Source: Euglena gracilis (lineage: Eukaryota; Euglenida; Euglenophyceae; Euglenales). Taken from it: a stretch of DNA of 64,000 nt. The translations under genes and the position numbers were made by a program. Below are positions 1 to 11,100 of this stretch, piece by piece (position 1 is the stretch's first letter; each line of letters starts with the position of its first letter). The notes below the pieces were generated by a model. It saw nothing but the letters and a program-made list of their open reading frames with translations. It was not told the DNA's origin and did not search any database. The stretch spans positions 15,029,176 to 15,093,175 of the forward strand of contig CP154956.1 of assembly GCA_039621445.1 (NCBI GenBank), in the 5' to 3' direction.

Positions 1-1709
1 CAGGATGGCAGTATCTCTGGATGTGGCAATTTCATTCACTCTTGATTGGACAACTTTTTTTTTCTGTTCGTTCTCATGTGGTTTATAAATTTTTTTAAAC
101 CCTCCCCAAAAATAAGACCCGGGTCTTATTTTTGGGTCCATTTCTGGAAAACACCAGTCTTATTTTTGGATTTTTTTTGCCCGACCCGCGTTTCCAGCAT
201 CCCAGAATACTGAAATTTTTTCCTTCGGTGCTTCGCGCCATGAATAATTGGTATAAGTTGACATTTACCATGTGTTTTTTTGTACTTCAAGAATTCGAAA
301 AAATTTCAAAATTCCATCATTCTTGCATCTGAAATTAGGGTTATCGGTAATTTTCAGGAATTTTTTCCCGTCCCTGGCTTTGCGCTGTCAGGGGGGGGGG
401 GTCTTATTAGTGGAGGTCTTGTTTTGGGGGGGTCTTGTTGGGGGGTTATTTCTGAGGTTGGGGGTTCACCTCTTCTTGAAACAATATTGATTTCATTGAT
501 CAAATCATCAACACCCCCTAAGGAATCACTCCCAGGATATGTCTGAAATTATTGCTGTAATAATTGTCAAAATTGTTTCAATTTTGCAATAGTCTGTTTA
601 TGATAAATGTGATTTGTTGAGTTTTCAAGAGACACTTTAATTGTGTTCTTGCAATTCAAATGGCAGATTGGGTGTACCACAAACCACAAAGACCATCGTG
701 TAAGCACTCTTTGAGCGCTACCAGTCCGAATGAGATTGAGTGTGCATTTCTCACCCACACCTTCCTCACCTCCACGATAACCGCACTGGCTTGGGTGGCA
801 ATATGTGGAGGACGGGCCTGCAGTTACTGGTCTCGAACATAACATTTTCAGATTTTTTTCGTTCCACGTTTTTTTCCGGGTCAATCATGTCTGCCAGAGA
901 GATGCGTTTTTTTCTGCACATGTCTTTTTGTTCCAATTTTTCTCAGTGGATGGGGGTTGTTGTTATTTCAGATGTTGCTCGAAACCCAAAGGTTGCGGGA
1001 TTAGTCGTTGCCTAATCTGGGTGTTTAGGTGCACATGCCAGACACCTGCAAATTGTCCCAAACTGCCCCTCCATAGCCACCTCACCCCTCTGCCCTCCTA
1101 TCTGCACGCATAACCTCCGCTGAACCTGAATGGGTGGGAACAGCCGACCAGCCTCCGGCGTAAGTGTCTGCGATGGCTCCCCACCCCACAGGAGCCTTGC
1201 CTGTCACTCTTCTTGATATTGTGGTTCCATTCTCGTCAGCCTCATCAAGTCACACACACACACACACAGGCACGCACTTGCGCGTACACATGCAAGATCA
1301 TTTTCCATGGATTGGTCCATGGCTTGGTCCCCGCAACCCCAGCTGAAAAGGGAAAGGGGTTTGAAGGGCGTATTTTTCCCACACAAACAACACCCCACGT
1401 CTCTCTGGCAGTGATGAACCTCCTGCGAAGCCTTCGGCTTCCCAGCTCGCCCCAACTTCCCCTGAATAGGTACACCAACCTGTCCCCCCCCCCCTCGTTC
1501 ATTGGCCTCCAGCTGTGTTGGCCACAACACCCTCGGGGGGGCAGGGGGGCGCAACCTTGGCCAATGAAAGGGGTGCCAGTGGAAGGGCTAACGAGAGCTT
1601 GGGTAAATGGGCCGAGTCGCGGTAGGAACCAGAAAACCTGTTCAAAATTTTAAAGATTGAGGGATCCCCCCCCCCGGGGGCTTCCCATACATCCTTGTCT
1701 TACCCTCAG
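1..1709. other. Non-coding lead-in, no gene recognised
   Basis: I see no convincing exon here. The stretch holds T-rich sequence, a perfect palindrome near 105-136, a degenerate copy of the cttcggtgcttcgcgcc hairpin at about 225-240, G runs at 391-400, and a short CA microsatellite near 1,250. It is either upstream or intronic sequence of the gene whose first recognised exon starts at 1,710. A first non-coding exon could lie here, but I cannot identify it. Confidence 0.5.
105..136. repeat. Perfect 32-bp palindrome of the AAAAATAAGACCC repeat
   Basis: The two 16-base arms cccaaaaataagaccc and gggtcttatttttggg meet without a loop. The same AAAATAAGACCCCCC word recurs at 17,485-17,890 together with AAAATGGACCCCC, and related forms occur near 29,920 and 62,870. 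It is one member of a dispersed low-complexity family. Confidence 0.85.
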
Positions 1710-4700
1710 GCGCGTCCGCTCTCCAGCATGGCCATCCCCGAGAACCTCATCGTGAACCTCACTTTCAACCCTCCGGAGATTGTCATTCTTGGCAACGTTC
1801 GGGTGTGCGGCGTTTGCTTTTATCTCCCCCCCAATGCAGTCATTATTGCCATCCAGAGCCCCAGATTTTTGCATTTGGGAGGGTCATTGTGTTGATCTGT
1901 GCAGTTTTTTTTTTTGGCGAAGTGTGGACGTTTTGGCAGCCATAGCCAGGGTTTGATATAAGGAGGGCGTACATGGTTTAGGTGCCGACCCCCCCCCCTC
2001 CTGGCCCGCAGGGGGGGGGTCCGGCCCCCCCCCCACCTGCCAGGGGGGTCCGGACCGACCCTCGGGGGGGTTCCCGGGACCCCCCCCAAAAAGGGTCAAT
2101 TTTTTCCTCCGGCGCTTCGCGCCGAAAATTTTTTGCATTTTTGGCACATTTTTGCCCCAAAAGTGCCCAAAATGGCACTTTTGGTCGTTTTGGGGGGTCA
2201 AAAATTTTCGGCCACCCTGACCGCGCACCTGTTTAGGTGGGGGGGTGTCCCCCCCACCCCCCCCTCCTGGCCCGCAGGGAGGGGGTCCGGACCACCCCCC
2301 CCACCTGTCCTTATATCAAACCCTGGCCATAGCACCTCTTGTGCTATGGCCGGGGGACACCTCAGTCGGCTAGTAGCCGCTCGCTACCGCTGCCGTGTGC
2401 ATGAAGGAACCTCCCTCTCAGTCGCGCGAAAGCCGACGTATGCTGGGCACTGGGCAGGTCTGCGAAGGCCGACATTTTTTCCTGAGTCCAAGTCTAAAAG
2501 TGTCAGCCCCAGAATCTGGAGACCAATCCCCAACCACATTCATCCACCCCCCAGAGAGCAATATGCCCTCCATATGAGCCGAGGGCAAAATGAACCAAAA
2601 ATGATGCGGTGTAAGCAGCCTTGTTGGGTACGCCCCCTCCGAGGGTGCCCAATCACATTCACATTGAAGCCAATTGAGCTCAACATCACAATAAGTTTAT
2701 TTATCCATATCTTGTCCATATATGTATCCACCTATATTTTTATCCATATCTGCCGAATTCAATGTCTTCTGGGAATCCGACCGTGCCGAAACAGAACCAT
2801 TTGGGGAAATTGCTATCTGTCATCCCAGAAGTGGTGTGCAATTCAATATCTACCCCCCCTCCCCCATGGGAACACCTGACCAGTCAGTGAGTTTCCACCG
2901 AGGTTACAAATTTCCGTGTGGCCTCAAACTGCGCGGGGGGGGGGGGCGGGACACGGTTTTTTGCATATTTTTTTTGCTTTTTTTTCAATTGCTTCAAGAA
3001 TTGTTTTTTTGCCCCCTCCCCGTGCAACTGGGCTTTCCAACCCGGCCGGCAAGTCAGTTGGGCCCCAGCTGACCGCTTCCCGGGGCCCGGGGGGAATCGT
3101 GCCCCCCTCCCCCTGCCCGCAGAAGGAGACGCTGGACCGGCTGGTGGAGAGGCTCCAGCTGTACCTCCCCCAGGCGAGCACCTCCGCCCCGGGGCAGCGG
3201 ACGGCGCTGGAGTTCGCCTTCATCGACGCGCCGCCGCACTGGCACGCGACGCTGCCCACCGCGTACTGCAACGAGGAGTTGGGCCCAGGCTTTCGCCTCC
3301 CCGGGCTGTCCCGGGCTTGGGATGGCACCGCGGCATAGTGTGTGTTAGGTGGATGTGAATGTGTGTGTGTGTGTGTGTATTGTGTTGTGTGTGTGTGTGT
3401 GTTGTGTTGTGTGTGTGTGTTGTGTTGTGTGTGTGTGTTGTGTTGTGTGTGTTGTGTGTGTTGTGTGTTGTGTGTGTTGTGTGTATGTTGTGCATGTTCC
3501 CGCTCACTCGCTCTCTCCCTCCCTCTCTCTCTCTTGTGTGTGTGTGTGTGTGTTGTCTGCGTTGTGTGGACTTTTTGAGGAGTTCTATCCCCATCCCCGA
3601 GTGGAAAACCCTTTGGTTTTCTGCATTTGGCACTCCCCTGGGAACCATCTCTAAAAGTAGTGAATGCCCTTCTGGCGCTGCACGCCGGGAAGTTCAAAAA
3701 AATGCCATTTCCCCCTCATTTTATTTTGAAGCATATTGCACGTTTTTTGATATTTGGGTATTTTGCAGATGAAATGGAGCATTTTTTTTGGATTTATTTT
3801 CACAGAATAATCAGAAATTTTCTGTCAATTTTGGTCTGGCATGCGCCATTGCCCGTCCGCAGAACCGAAAATCTTTCCAGCCCTCTTCAGTTTTGAGGTG
3901 GGAATTCCGCTCACCTGTTGAGAGGCGGGGCTGGCCCAGTGCTGTGGGGTGAGAAGCAAAAACCCAAACTCCTCCGCCACCCCCCCCCCGTTTCACATGC
4001 CCCGCAGGGGACCTTGCCCAAGCACCACCCCAAGCACCCCTCGTCGTTCTCAATTCTTAGGTTGGCATTTCTCCACGATAATTCTTATGAAACTGTCCAT
4101 GCAAAGTGGGAAGTGGACTCCCCAAAACAAAAAAGTTTCATTTTTTGGCACAGAGTGCCAAAGTTTTCTGTAGCTAGGTTTATCCTCTCCTTGGCCTGAG
4201 CACCACTGGCTCTTGCCCATAATTTCCGGTTCTTCAAGGGGATATTTGGCTGGGGGGTTTTTTAACATGAAGTCAATGAATATTGTAGATGCAAAAAAAA
4301 GAAGCAAAAACGCCAGAATGAGAGCGCACCCCCCACTGGATTGATGAAATGGTTTTCAACGTCAAATCCACAAATGAAAAGACTACCCGCACCCATCCTC
4401 TCGAGAAGTGGAAAACGCTTTTGTGGAGTGGAGAGCCTTGGCAACGTTCACCCCCAAAGAGCAGCAACCAGGCTGTTTTTTAAGGTGGTGCCGACCCCAC
4501 CCCGGGTGGGGGGGTGCCTGCCTGGGCAGGCACTCTAAGGCACAAAACTCCGACCCCCCCCCCGGGGGGGGAAGTAGGGCACACAGCCAAAAGTGCCCTA
4601 GCACAGACCCGGCGCCGAAGGCGCTGGGGAGCCAAAAATGGCTTATTTTCAAAGGAATGTGCCTGGGCACAGGCACATTATCCGACCCCCCCCGGGAGGG

Positions 4701-6097
4701 GGGTGGTGCCTGCCTGAGCAGGCACTCATGGGCACTTCGGACCCCCCGGGGTTGGTAAAAAATGGCCTGGCAGCAACAACACCAGAAACAATAAACCAAA
4801 AGAAAAAAACTTGGGGAGGTGGTTCAGCACCACCTCCCCCTCGGGGTGGGTGGGAGTGTGGGGTCAAGCGGTGTGAAAAGGCCTGGCAGGGCCAGTCGGC
4901 ATTTATGCTGATCGTCATCGATGCCCTGGAGAGCGGCTCGGGTGTGCCAACCCATTTGTGCCCCCCCTCCAAAGCCCAGTGTTTGGCCTAAAGGCGAACC
5001 TTGATTGAATTATGATGATGGATGGTGATGCATATGGGGGAAGTTTGTGAAAGACTCCTCGGAGAATTGCGTGAAGCTGACCTGAAGCAGGGAAGACCCC
5101 ACCCTGGGGGGTCCAGCCAGCCAGCACCTTTTTTTATAAAGCAAGCAAGCAAGCTTCCAGCCAGGCTGAGGACCCCCCGGGGGGGGGGTCGAGCGGCAAT
5201 AAAGTTTTATCAGCCCGGCAGCGGGCAGGACCCCCCTGGATCCCCATCCGCTCGGGGAGGGGGTCCAGCAAGCACCTTTTTCCATCCAGCCGGCAGGACA
5301 CCCCCCCCCCCCCCAGGGGTGTTCCTTAAAAAATTCCTGACCTGAAGGGTTGACGTATGGTGCGCATGGCTCTGGGAAAATATTGATGTATGTGAAAAGA
5401 GGGGTGCCACAATTTCTCTGACCCTCAAGTGCCATAGGGCCAAGTATCAAGATTCATTGGTCTGGGCCCACTCATTTCAATACTGCAAGGAGTCGAGAAG
5501 CCGAATCAAACGGGGAAAGTCCCCATCTTTTCCATGGGAAGCAAGCCAAAAAGTCTTTGCAGAAATGGCAGTTCAAGGCTTTCAGATTTGTAAGAAATTC
5601 TCTCCGAGTTCAACCCAGGAATAAGAGTTTCTGAGGTGATATGTCATTCAACGGTGACACGAATGCGATAACTCTTAACCACACAACGTCAGTTTCTCGA
5701 GAAATCCGGAGAGGTGTGTTTTTTGGGGGGGTTAAGGGACCATCCATCGGTGTTGCTGAGCTGGACTTTTGCGTCGAAGATTTTTGAAAAGGGGGTCAAA
5801 AATGTCCAAAAAGTGGCCGAAAAAAAAAATCGCCAAAAATGTCCAAAAAAATGGCCAAAATGGCCCCCAAAAAATGGCCATTTTTGGTATTTTTGGGGGG
5901 GTTTCCACCTCATATTTTTGGCTGAAAAAAAAGTTGGATTCAGGCTTCTTTGCCTGTTTCCGAGTACCCGCCGGCCCAGCCCGACGCCTTCCTCAGAGTG
6001 CGGCGGCAACGATTGGAAGCTGAAGGCGAGCGACGCCCTGAACCACGAGGACTCGACCAAGGTGACGTACAAGTTCTACTTCGTGCAGAAGATGTGA
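1710..6097 (+). CDS. Four-exon gene for a ~125-residue protein of unknown function
   Basis: Exons seen: 1,710-1,802, 3,123-3,275, 4,896-4,941 and 5,997-6,097. Acceptors are all CAG; exon 1 ends before gtgtgc and exon 3 before gtgtgc. Phases are 0, 0, 1, and the last exon closes with TGA at 6,095-6,097 after YKFYFVQKM. A likely start is the ATG at 1,728 (MAIPENLIVNLTFNPPEIV); the codons before it are open, so an upstream exon is possible. The middle exon carries KETLDRLVERLQLYLPQ and DAPPHWHATLPTAYC. To stay in frame, exon 2 must use a non-GT donor; a GA donor after AACGAG at 3,275 fits phase 0. I do not recognise the family. The protein has no obvious signal peptide or membrane helix, so it may be soluble. 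The introns hold a TG microsatellite and a hAT-like element at 4,469. The exon chain is inferred from phase and composition. Confidence 0.55.
3342..3562 (+). repeat. (TG)n / (TGTGT)n microsatellite
   Basis: TG dinucleotides are interrupted by TGT steps, followed by a short C/T-rich segment and more TG. It starts about 65 bp after the probable end of the coding exon at 3,275. Long open frames across it (poly Cys-Val) are artefacts of the repeat. Confidence 0.95.
4469..4769. mobile_element. hAT-like non-autonomous element with 8-bp target duplication
   Basis: The element begins CAGGCTGTTTTTTAAGG and ends GGTAAAAAATGGCCTG, so the ends are imperfect inverted repeats. It is flanked on both sides by the exact 8-mer GCAGCAAC (4,461-4,468 and 4,770-4,777). 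CAGG...CCTG ends plus an 8-bp duplication are typical of hAT transposons. The interior has no coding capacity; it contains the internal inverted pair gcctgcctgggcaggcac, a GGCGCCGAAGGCGC hairpin and C/G homopolymers. A related copy in the same element family lies at 59,833-60,134. Confidence 0.85.
5085..5330. repeat. Fragment of the CCAGCCAGCACC element family
   Basis: The words gtccagccagccagcacctttttt and gggtccagcaagcaccttttt, separated by opposed C and G runs, match those at 14,600-15,070, 45,000-45,440 and 47,620-47,970. The complete copy at 47,579-48,016 shows terminal inverted repeats. The ends of this copy are not clear. Confidence 0.6.
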
Positions 6098-6937
6098 ACG
6101 GCCCTCGTACGGTCCTCTGTCGCAACCCCCATGTCTCCGCCCCCCTCCCCACTCTCAGTTTTTCTCCCGAATTCTGGCTTCCCAAGGACGGAAGGAAGCG
6201 CTTGATTTGGGGGGGGGGCAGATGATCACACAAAAACGGGCCGAGCTATACACTCTGGACAAACTCAGCCCAATTCTTCAACATTAATCCAATATGCCCA
6301 GTGCGAAGTGCTGGGGATGATTGCGAATTGGCCCCTGAAAATGAGCCCATTTCCATGTCAAAAGTGATGATACCTTGGGGAGGATGGTGAAGGACAAGGA
6401 ACCACATGCATTCCATGAAGGGCCGAAGGAATTTTCTGTGTGTTTTTGGCATTTTTTTAGAAAAACGAAAAGAATCTCGAAACAATCTGGCACGTGTCGG
6501 CCATTGAAACATTTTAAAAAACATATCCCCTCCATTATATTGGAAAAATAAGAGCAACCAATGGAGTTTTCCCGCAGATCCCCCAGAAACCACACTGGTT
6601 TCTTGGGGTCATCCGGCACCACGCAGGCCATTGGGAGTTAAAGATCTGTGAGTGGCTATGGAATTGTTTGTGTGGCGATTGTATGATTGCGTTCATGTTC
6701 TGGCGATTGCTTTGGCCACATGCGGACTTTGTCGCCAGTATTTCCTTTGTGCCCCAGAGTCTATCGTTTTCGTCTGTTGTGTGTGCCAATGCGGTGAATC
6801 AGCAGGGGCGGATATTTCTTTGACACCTCGGGCTTTGCGCTTCCCCCAAGTGAGGCCACCGTGCCTTGTTTGCCGGCTTTTTGAAGGAGTGTTTTTGGGA
6901 AGGTTAGGCTTTGCCCTTGTGTGCCTGATTTTTGCAG

Positions 6938-7650
6938 GAAGTTGGCTGATATTTATCGCTGGATGGCGACAAAAAAGTACTGGCGCGATTTTTTGCAGGT
7001 GCGGGTTTGCTGGGCCGAAGCGCATCTACGGCAATGGCCATCGGGCTACACACAATTTGGGGGTGAGGTCCTGCTTCTACTGCCGGCGTGTTGTTTGATT
7101 GTTTTTTTTTTTGGCGGGGTCTTTCTTACTGCTTTTTTTTGCCGGAGTTGGAGGATCATACTCCTTCAAACGACAAAGTGAGTTTCAAAGTGCTGGATTT
7201 ACTTTCGGAAGACAAAGCGACGTACAACAGTGCATGGAGCACTGTCTTTTTGAACACAGACCTGGTGGGAGCATTTCTGCGAGACACCTCTTGGGAAGAT
7301 GCCCAAAGAGTTTTGACGGCAGGCTTGCGTTGGTATAAGGCGCGAGGTGAGTTCTTCGTCCACGTGAGTCAGAGTGGTTGGGCAGGCAATGGGGAGGTGG
7401 CAGGGCTCGGTGCCGTTTAAGGTCTGGGTGTTGATGACGGGTGGGCCGGTGATTCCGGCTTCAGCTGTCTTTCACGCCCTGCGGCTCCTCGGGGGCGTCG
7501 TTGCAGCTCCGACGTGCTGCATTGGTTCTAGGTTGTTTGCAAGGGGCATTCCTTGGATATCATGGCATGGTCCCTATTCGCTGCCCCCTTGGTTGTGCGT
7601 GGCGGGCCGTATCCGGGCCTCCGCTAGTTCAGGGAGCACCGAGGTAAATT
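6938..7650 (+). CDS. Probable small multi-exon gene, unknown function
   Basis: Exons that join in frame: 6,938-6,976 (KLADIYRWMATK, donor gtactg), 6,999-7,062 (CGFAGPKRIYGNGHRATHN, donor gtgagg), 7,148-7,346 (SFKVLDLLSEDKATYNSAW and WEDAQRVLTAGLRWYKAR, donor gtgagt), and a last exon from 7,465 (AVFHALRLLGGVVAAP) to a TAG at 7,648-7,650. Acceptors are CAG, CAG, GGAG and CAG. A second good donor inside the third exon, after GACAAA at 7,177, makes alternative splicing or a shorter exon possible. Phases 2, 0 and 1 match across all three junctions, which is the main support. I recognise no family. The upstream end is not found; the stretch 6,640-6,900 is a candidate for an earlier exon. The last exon is the weakest part. 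Confidence 0.4.
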
Positions 7651-8136
7651 AGGAATTCCATTACTGCTTTTGTTCTTATTTTCGATGTCTGGGATAGTAA
7701 TGTTGCCTCCGTTCCTTTTTTTAAAAAAAATTTCAGTGAAGGGAGGAGGAGATGTTATGCCCATCAAAATCTTTTGATATCCACTCCCCATTCTTTCATT
7801 TTCACCCTCTGAACTCCGTGATCGAACCTGTGTGAGCTGAAGTGAACCAAGCCATGTGTTAACACGAATTTTTTTCTGTGGAAATAACATCAACGTGAAT
7901 ATTTTCTCACTTTCCCTGACTCTTGACGTGAATCCACATTGATAATTGAAAAGCCCAAAACCTAATGAAGCACCTCAAGGTGGACCAGAGGAAATTAGTC
8001 TGGGAAACCATCCCCGACAGTTTCTCAGACAACCAGAAATTCCAAGCTTCGAAAATCCTCAAGCAAATTTTGGTTCTTGGTCCTCTCCTTGATTTGTCCT
8101 CTCCTGGTTTCTCAACAGTTCCGTGTTTTTAACACC

Positions 8137-11100
8137 ATGGGTGGTGATGCTCATGCAGCCCCCGCTGAAAAGCCTGATCCTGCGCTGGATGCCACCAAGG
8201 CACTACCAAAGGCCTTGGAGGAAGTTGAATTCTTTCAGAGCTATGCCGTCAGGTGTGATCGGTTGACCCTCTCCTGGATAAATTATGACCAACCAATTCA
8301 GCCATGATGCACATAGCTCTTATTTTCAGCTATCGTGCGTTCCAAAATTTGACATATTATTTGCAAATCCCACAATTCAGGGACCTAATTGCATGTCAAA
8401 CAGAAGCTCTCCTCAATCGCTTGATACCAACAGAACTTAGCCACTGCACAGAGCTCTTGAAATCAGCGCATGGATGTTCTGACCCTGATTGCAATTTTCA
8501 AATTCCACTTTTCACCTGCCTCTTGAACGAAAGCTCTTTTCAGGGGCTTTCAGCAGATGGCCAGAGATTTCAGCCATTCTGATAACATACATCCATGGTA
8601 TTCTTTTTGCAGAAATTCGCTAAATTTTGCAGAGGGAAATTATTGCACAAAAAACCCCAATTTCTGGCCGAAACAACACCAAAAGAACACGGTTTTTTAT
8701 TCTGTGGCGCTCTACATGTAAACAACATCAGTTCAACATGGTTTTGGTGGACGATAAATTGTGGACGAACACATTTTTCCGCCAAAAAAAAAACGAGTTC
8801 ACGTGTTTCCCGCGTTTTTTTCACCCAAAAAAACCATTCGTCCACGTGTTCAATGCGAAAAAACTTGATCACTTTTGTATGTTTTATTCATGCTCAAAAT
8901 GGAACACAAACGACCGGAAACGATGCCAGAACAGTGTTTTTTGTTGTTGTTTTTCATGTAATTGTGGAATTCATCCCACAAGCAATTTTTGGCGAACAAA
9001 TTCACTTAAAAATCCCCAATCTTGACCAGCAACAGCAACAGATTTCAATGTATTCAAAATCGACCGACATGAACATGCACTATCTTGGAAATCGACCGAC
9101 ATAAACAATTTCATCCTGGAGTTTCACTTTTTTTCGAAATTTTTGGTACCACGGGGTTCTGGAAGCGCTCAGGACTAGTCCAGGTCACCTTTTTTCGGTC
9201 AGATTCTGGCGATCACAAAGACAGAAAGCAGGAGCTGCCTTTTCATTTTGTGCAACTTCAAATTACAGAACAAGAATTCTGTTAAGAATTCTGTTGGATT
9301 TGGTTGTGTCGTTTGATGAAAAGGGCTATGTTGAATCCTGGGGGTTGCATGTTGCAGCAGGGTGAATTTCAAGGCCCGGGGGGGGGGGGCACTCCGAGAC
9401 CCCTCCCCCCAGGGTTGGTCAATTTCAGTCTGGTTGGGAGTGGGGTCCGCATCCTCCCCCCAAGGCCCCTATATACCTGCCTGGGGGAGGGTGGTCCTTG
9501 AAACCCAAAGCAACGGAAATCTCCCGTGTCCTGACCCACCCCCACAATGCAGCATACAATTTTTCTTTGGCAGGCGCAAGACTGGATTCCATCTGTTTAA
9601 TCGCGCCACTGGCAGCCCTACTATTGTGGGTCCCATGTTCTACAACCTGTACAACTTTGTCCGCATTGGCCGAGTGAGCAAGGTATGCCAAGCCCCCACC
9701 CCCATCACCATGGAATTGCGGTTGCCTCAAAACTTGCTCTACTTCTCTGCTGCAATGCTGCCCTTTTGAATTGGTCCGATGCATTATGAGGTTGAACACC
9801 CTCACCCCCCCTCAAAGTGGCCCCCCTCTGGGCACCGTGGCTGCAAATCCGACACATTTGGGGTAGTCAGTCGGACGCAGCTGGGACCCAAAACCACCAC
9901 TCCCCCTGTGAGTTTTGCTGGCCCCGAGCGGATTTCCGGTGGTCGTCCTTGCGGTGGTCGGCCCGACCTTATCGACCTGTAGTGGTCGGCCCGACGGCTC
10001 ATTGCGGGAAATTGGCCATGGGACTTTTGGTGGTCGCTAGCGACCGTTGGTCATGGTCGACCGACCATTGGTGGTCGCTAGCGACCGGTCGCTGCCACCA
10101 ATATTTCGACCACCCCCCCCCCTTCAGAAAATTTTTAAGCCCCCCCCCCCCCCAATAGGATTTTATTGCAAAAACCCCCAAGTTGTACTGCAAAACGATG
10201 CTACCAGTGCCAGGCGCGGATGTAATGCCATGCGCAGTCCTAAGGCGCCTTTGGCCGTCTAGCGGGGGGGGGGGTGGGGGGGTGCGGGGGGGGGCTGCCG
10301 CCCCCCCCCCGGGCGCTTGTGACTCCCTTTCTCATGGCATACAAAAAAAAACTCGGGTTCCTGGATTGGAAGGGATTCTCTTGCACAACTCATTCCTTGC
10401 GGACATCTGAAGTGTTCTCAAACCCTTCATGAATGAAATCCGGTTAAATTCAAAAAAAATAACAATTCACAGGGTCGTCGCGTGGTGTATCATACATCAA
10501 GTGAGAAATCAGGCGGTCTCCATAACTCCATCCTTTGGACATGGGAATGGGAATGCCCCCCCGCACCCCCCAGCACCCCACCCCCCCAGCACCCCCCGCA
10601 CCCCCCCCCCGCCCTCCAATAACAAAATCCCTTCCGGGGGGTAACCGACCCAGGGCCATGCGCGCATGTAATGCCACGCGCACCGTAAACAAAACAGTCC
10701 TAAGGCGCCTTCGGCGCCCTTGGTCGTCTAGCGGGGGGGGGGGGGGGGCTGCCGCCCCCCCCCCCGCACCCCCCCCCCCGCCCTCCAATAACAAAATCCC
10801 TTCCGGGGGGTGACCGACCCAGGGCCATGCGCGCATGTAATGCCACGCGCACCGTAAACAAAACAGTCCTAAGGCGCCTTCGGCGCCCTTGGTCGTCTAG
10901 GGGGGGGGGGGGGCTGCCGCCCCCCCCCCGCACCCCCCCCCCGCCCTCCAATAACAAAATCCCTTCCGGGGGGTGACCGACCCAGGGCCATGCGCGCATG
11001 TAATGCCACGCGCACCGTAAACAAAACAGTCCTAAGGCGCCTTCGGCGTTGTTATTGGAGGGCGAGGGGGTGCTGGGGGGGGGGCGGCAGCCCCCCCCCC

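Noticed and set aside
2133-2879. 248-codon plus-strand frame
   Set aside because: Starts inside a hairpin element, crosses poly-C runs, no recognisable domain and no splice context linking it to neighbouring exons.
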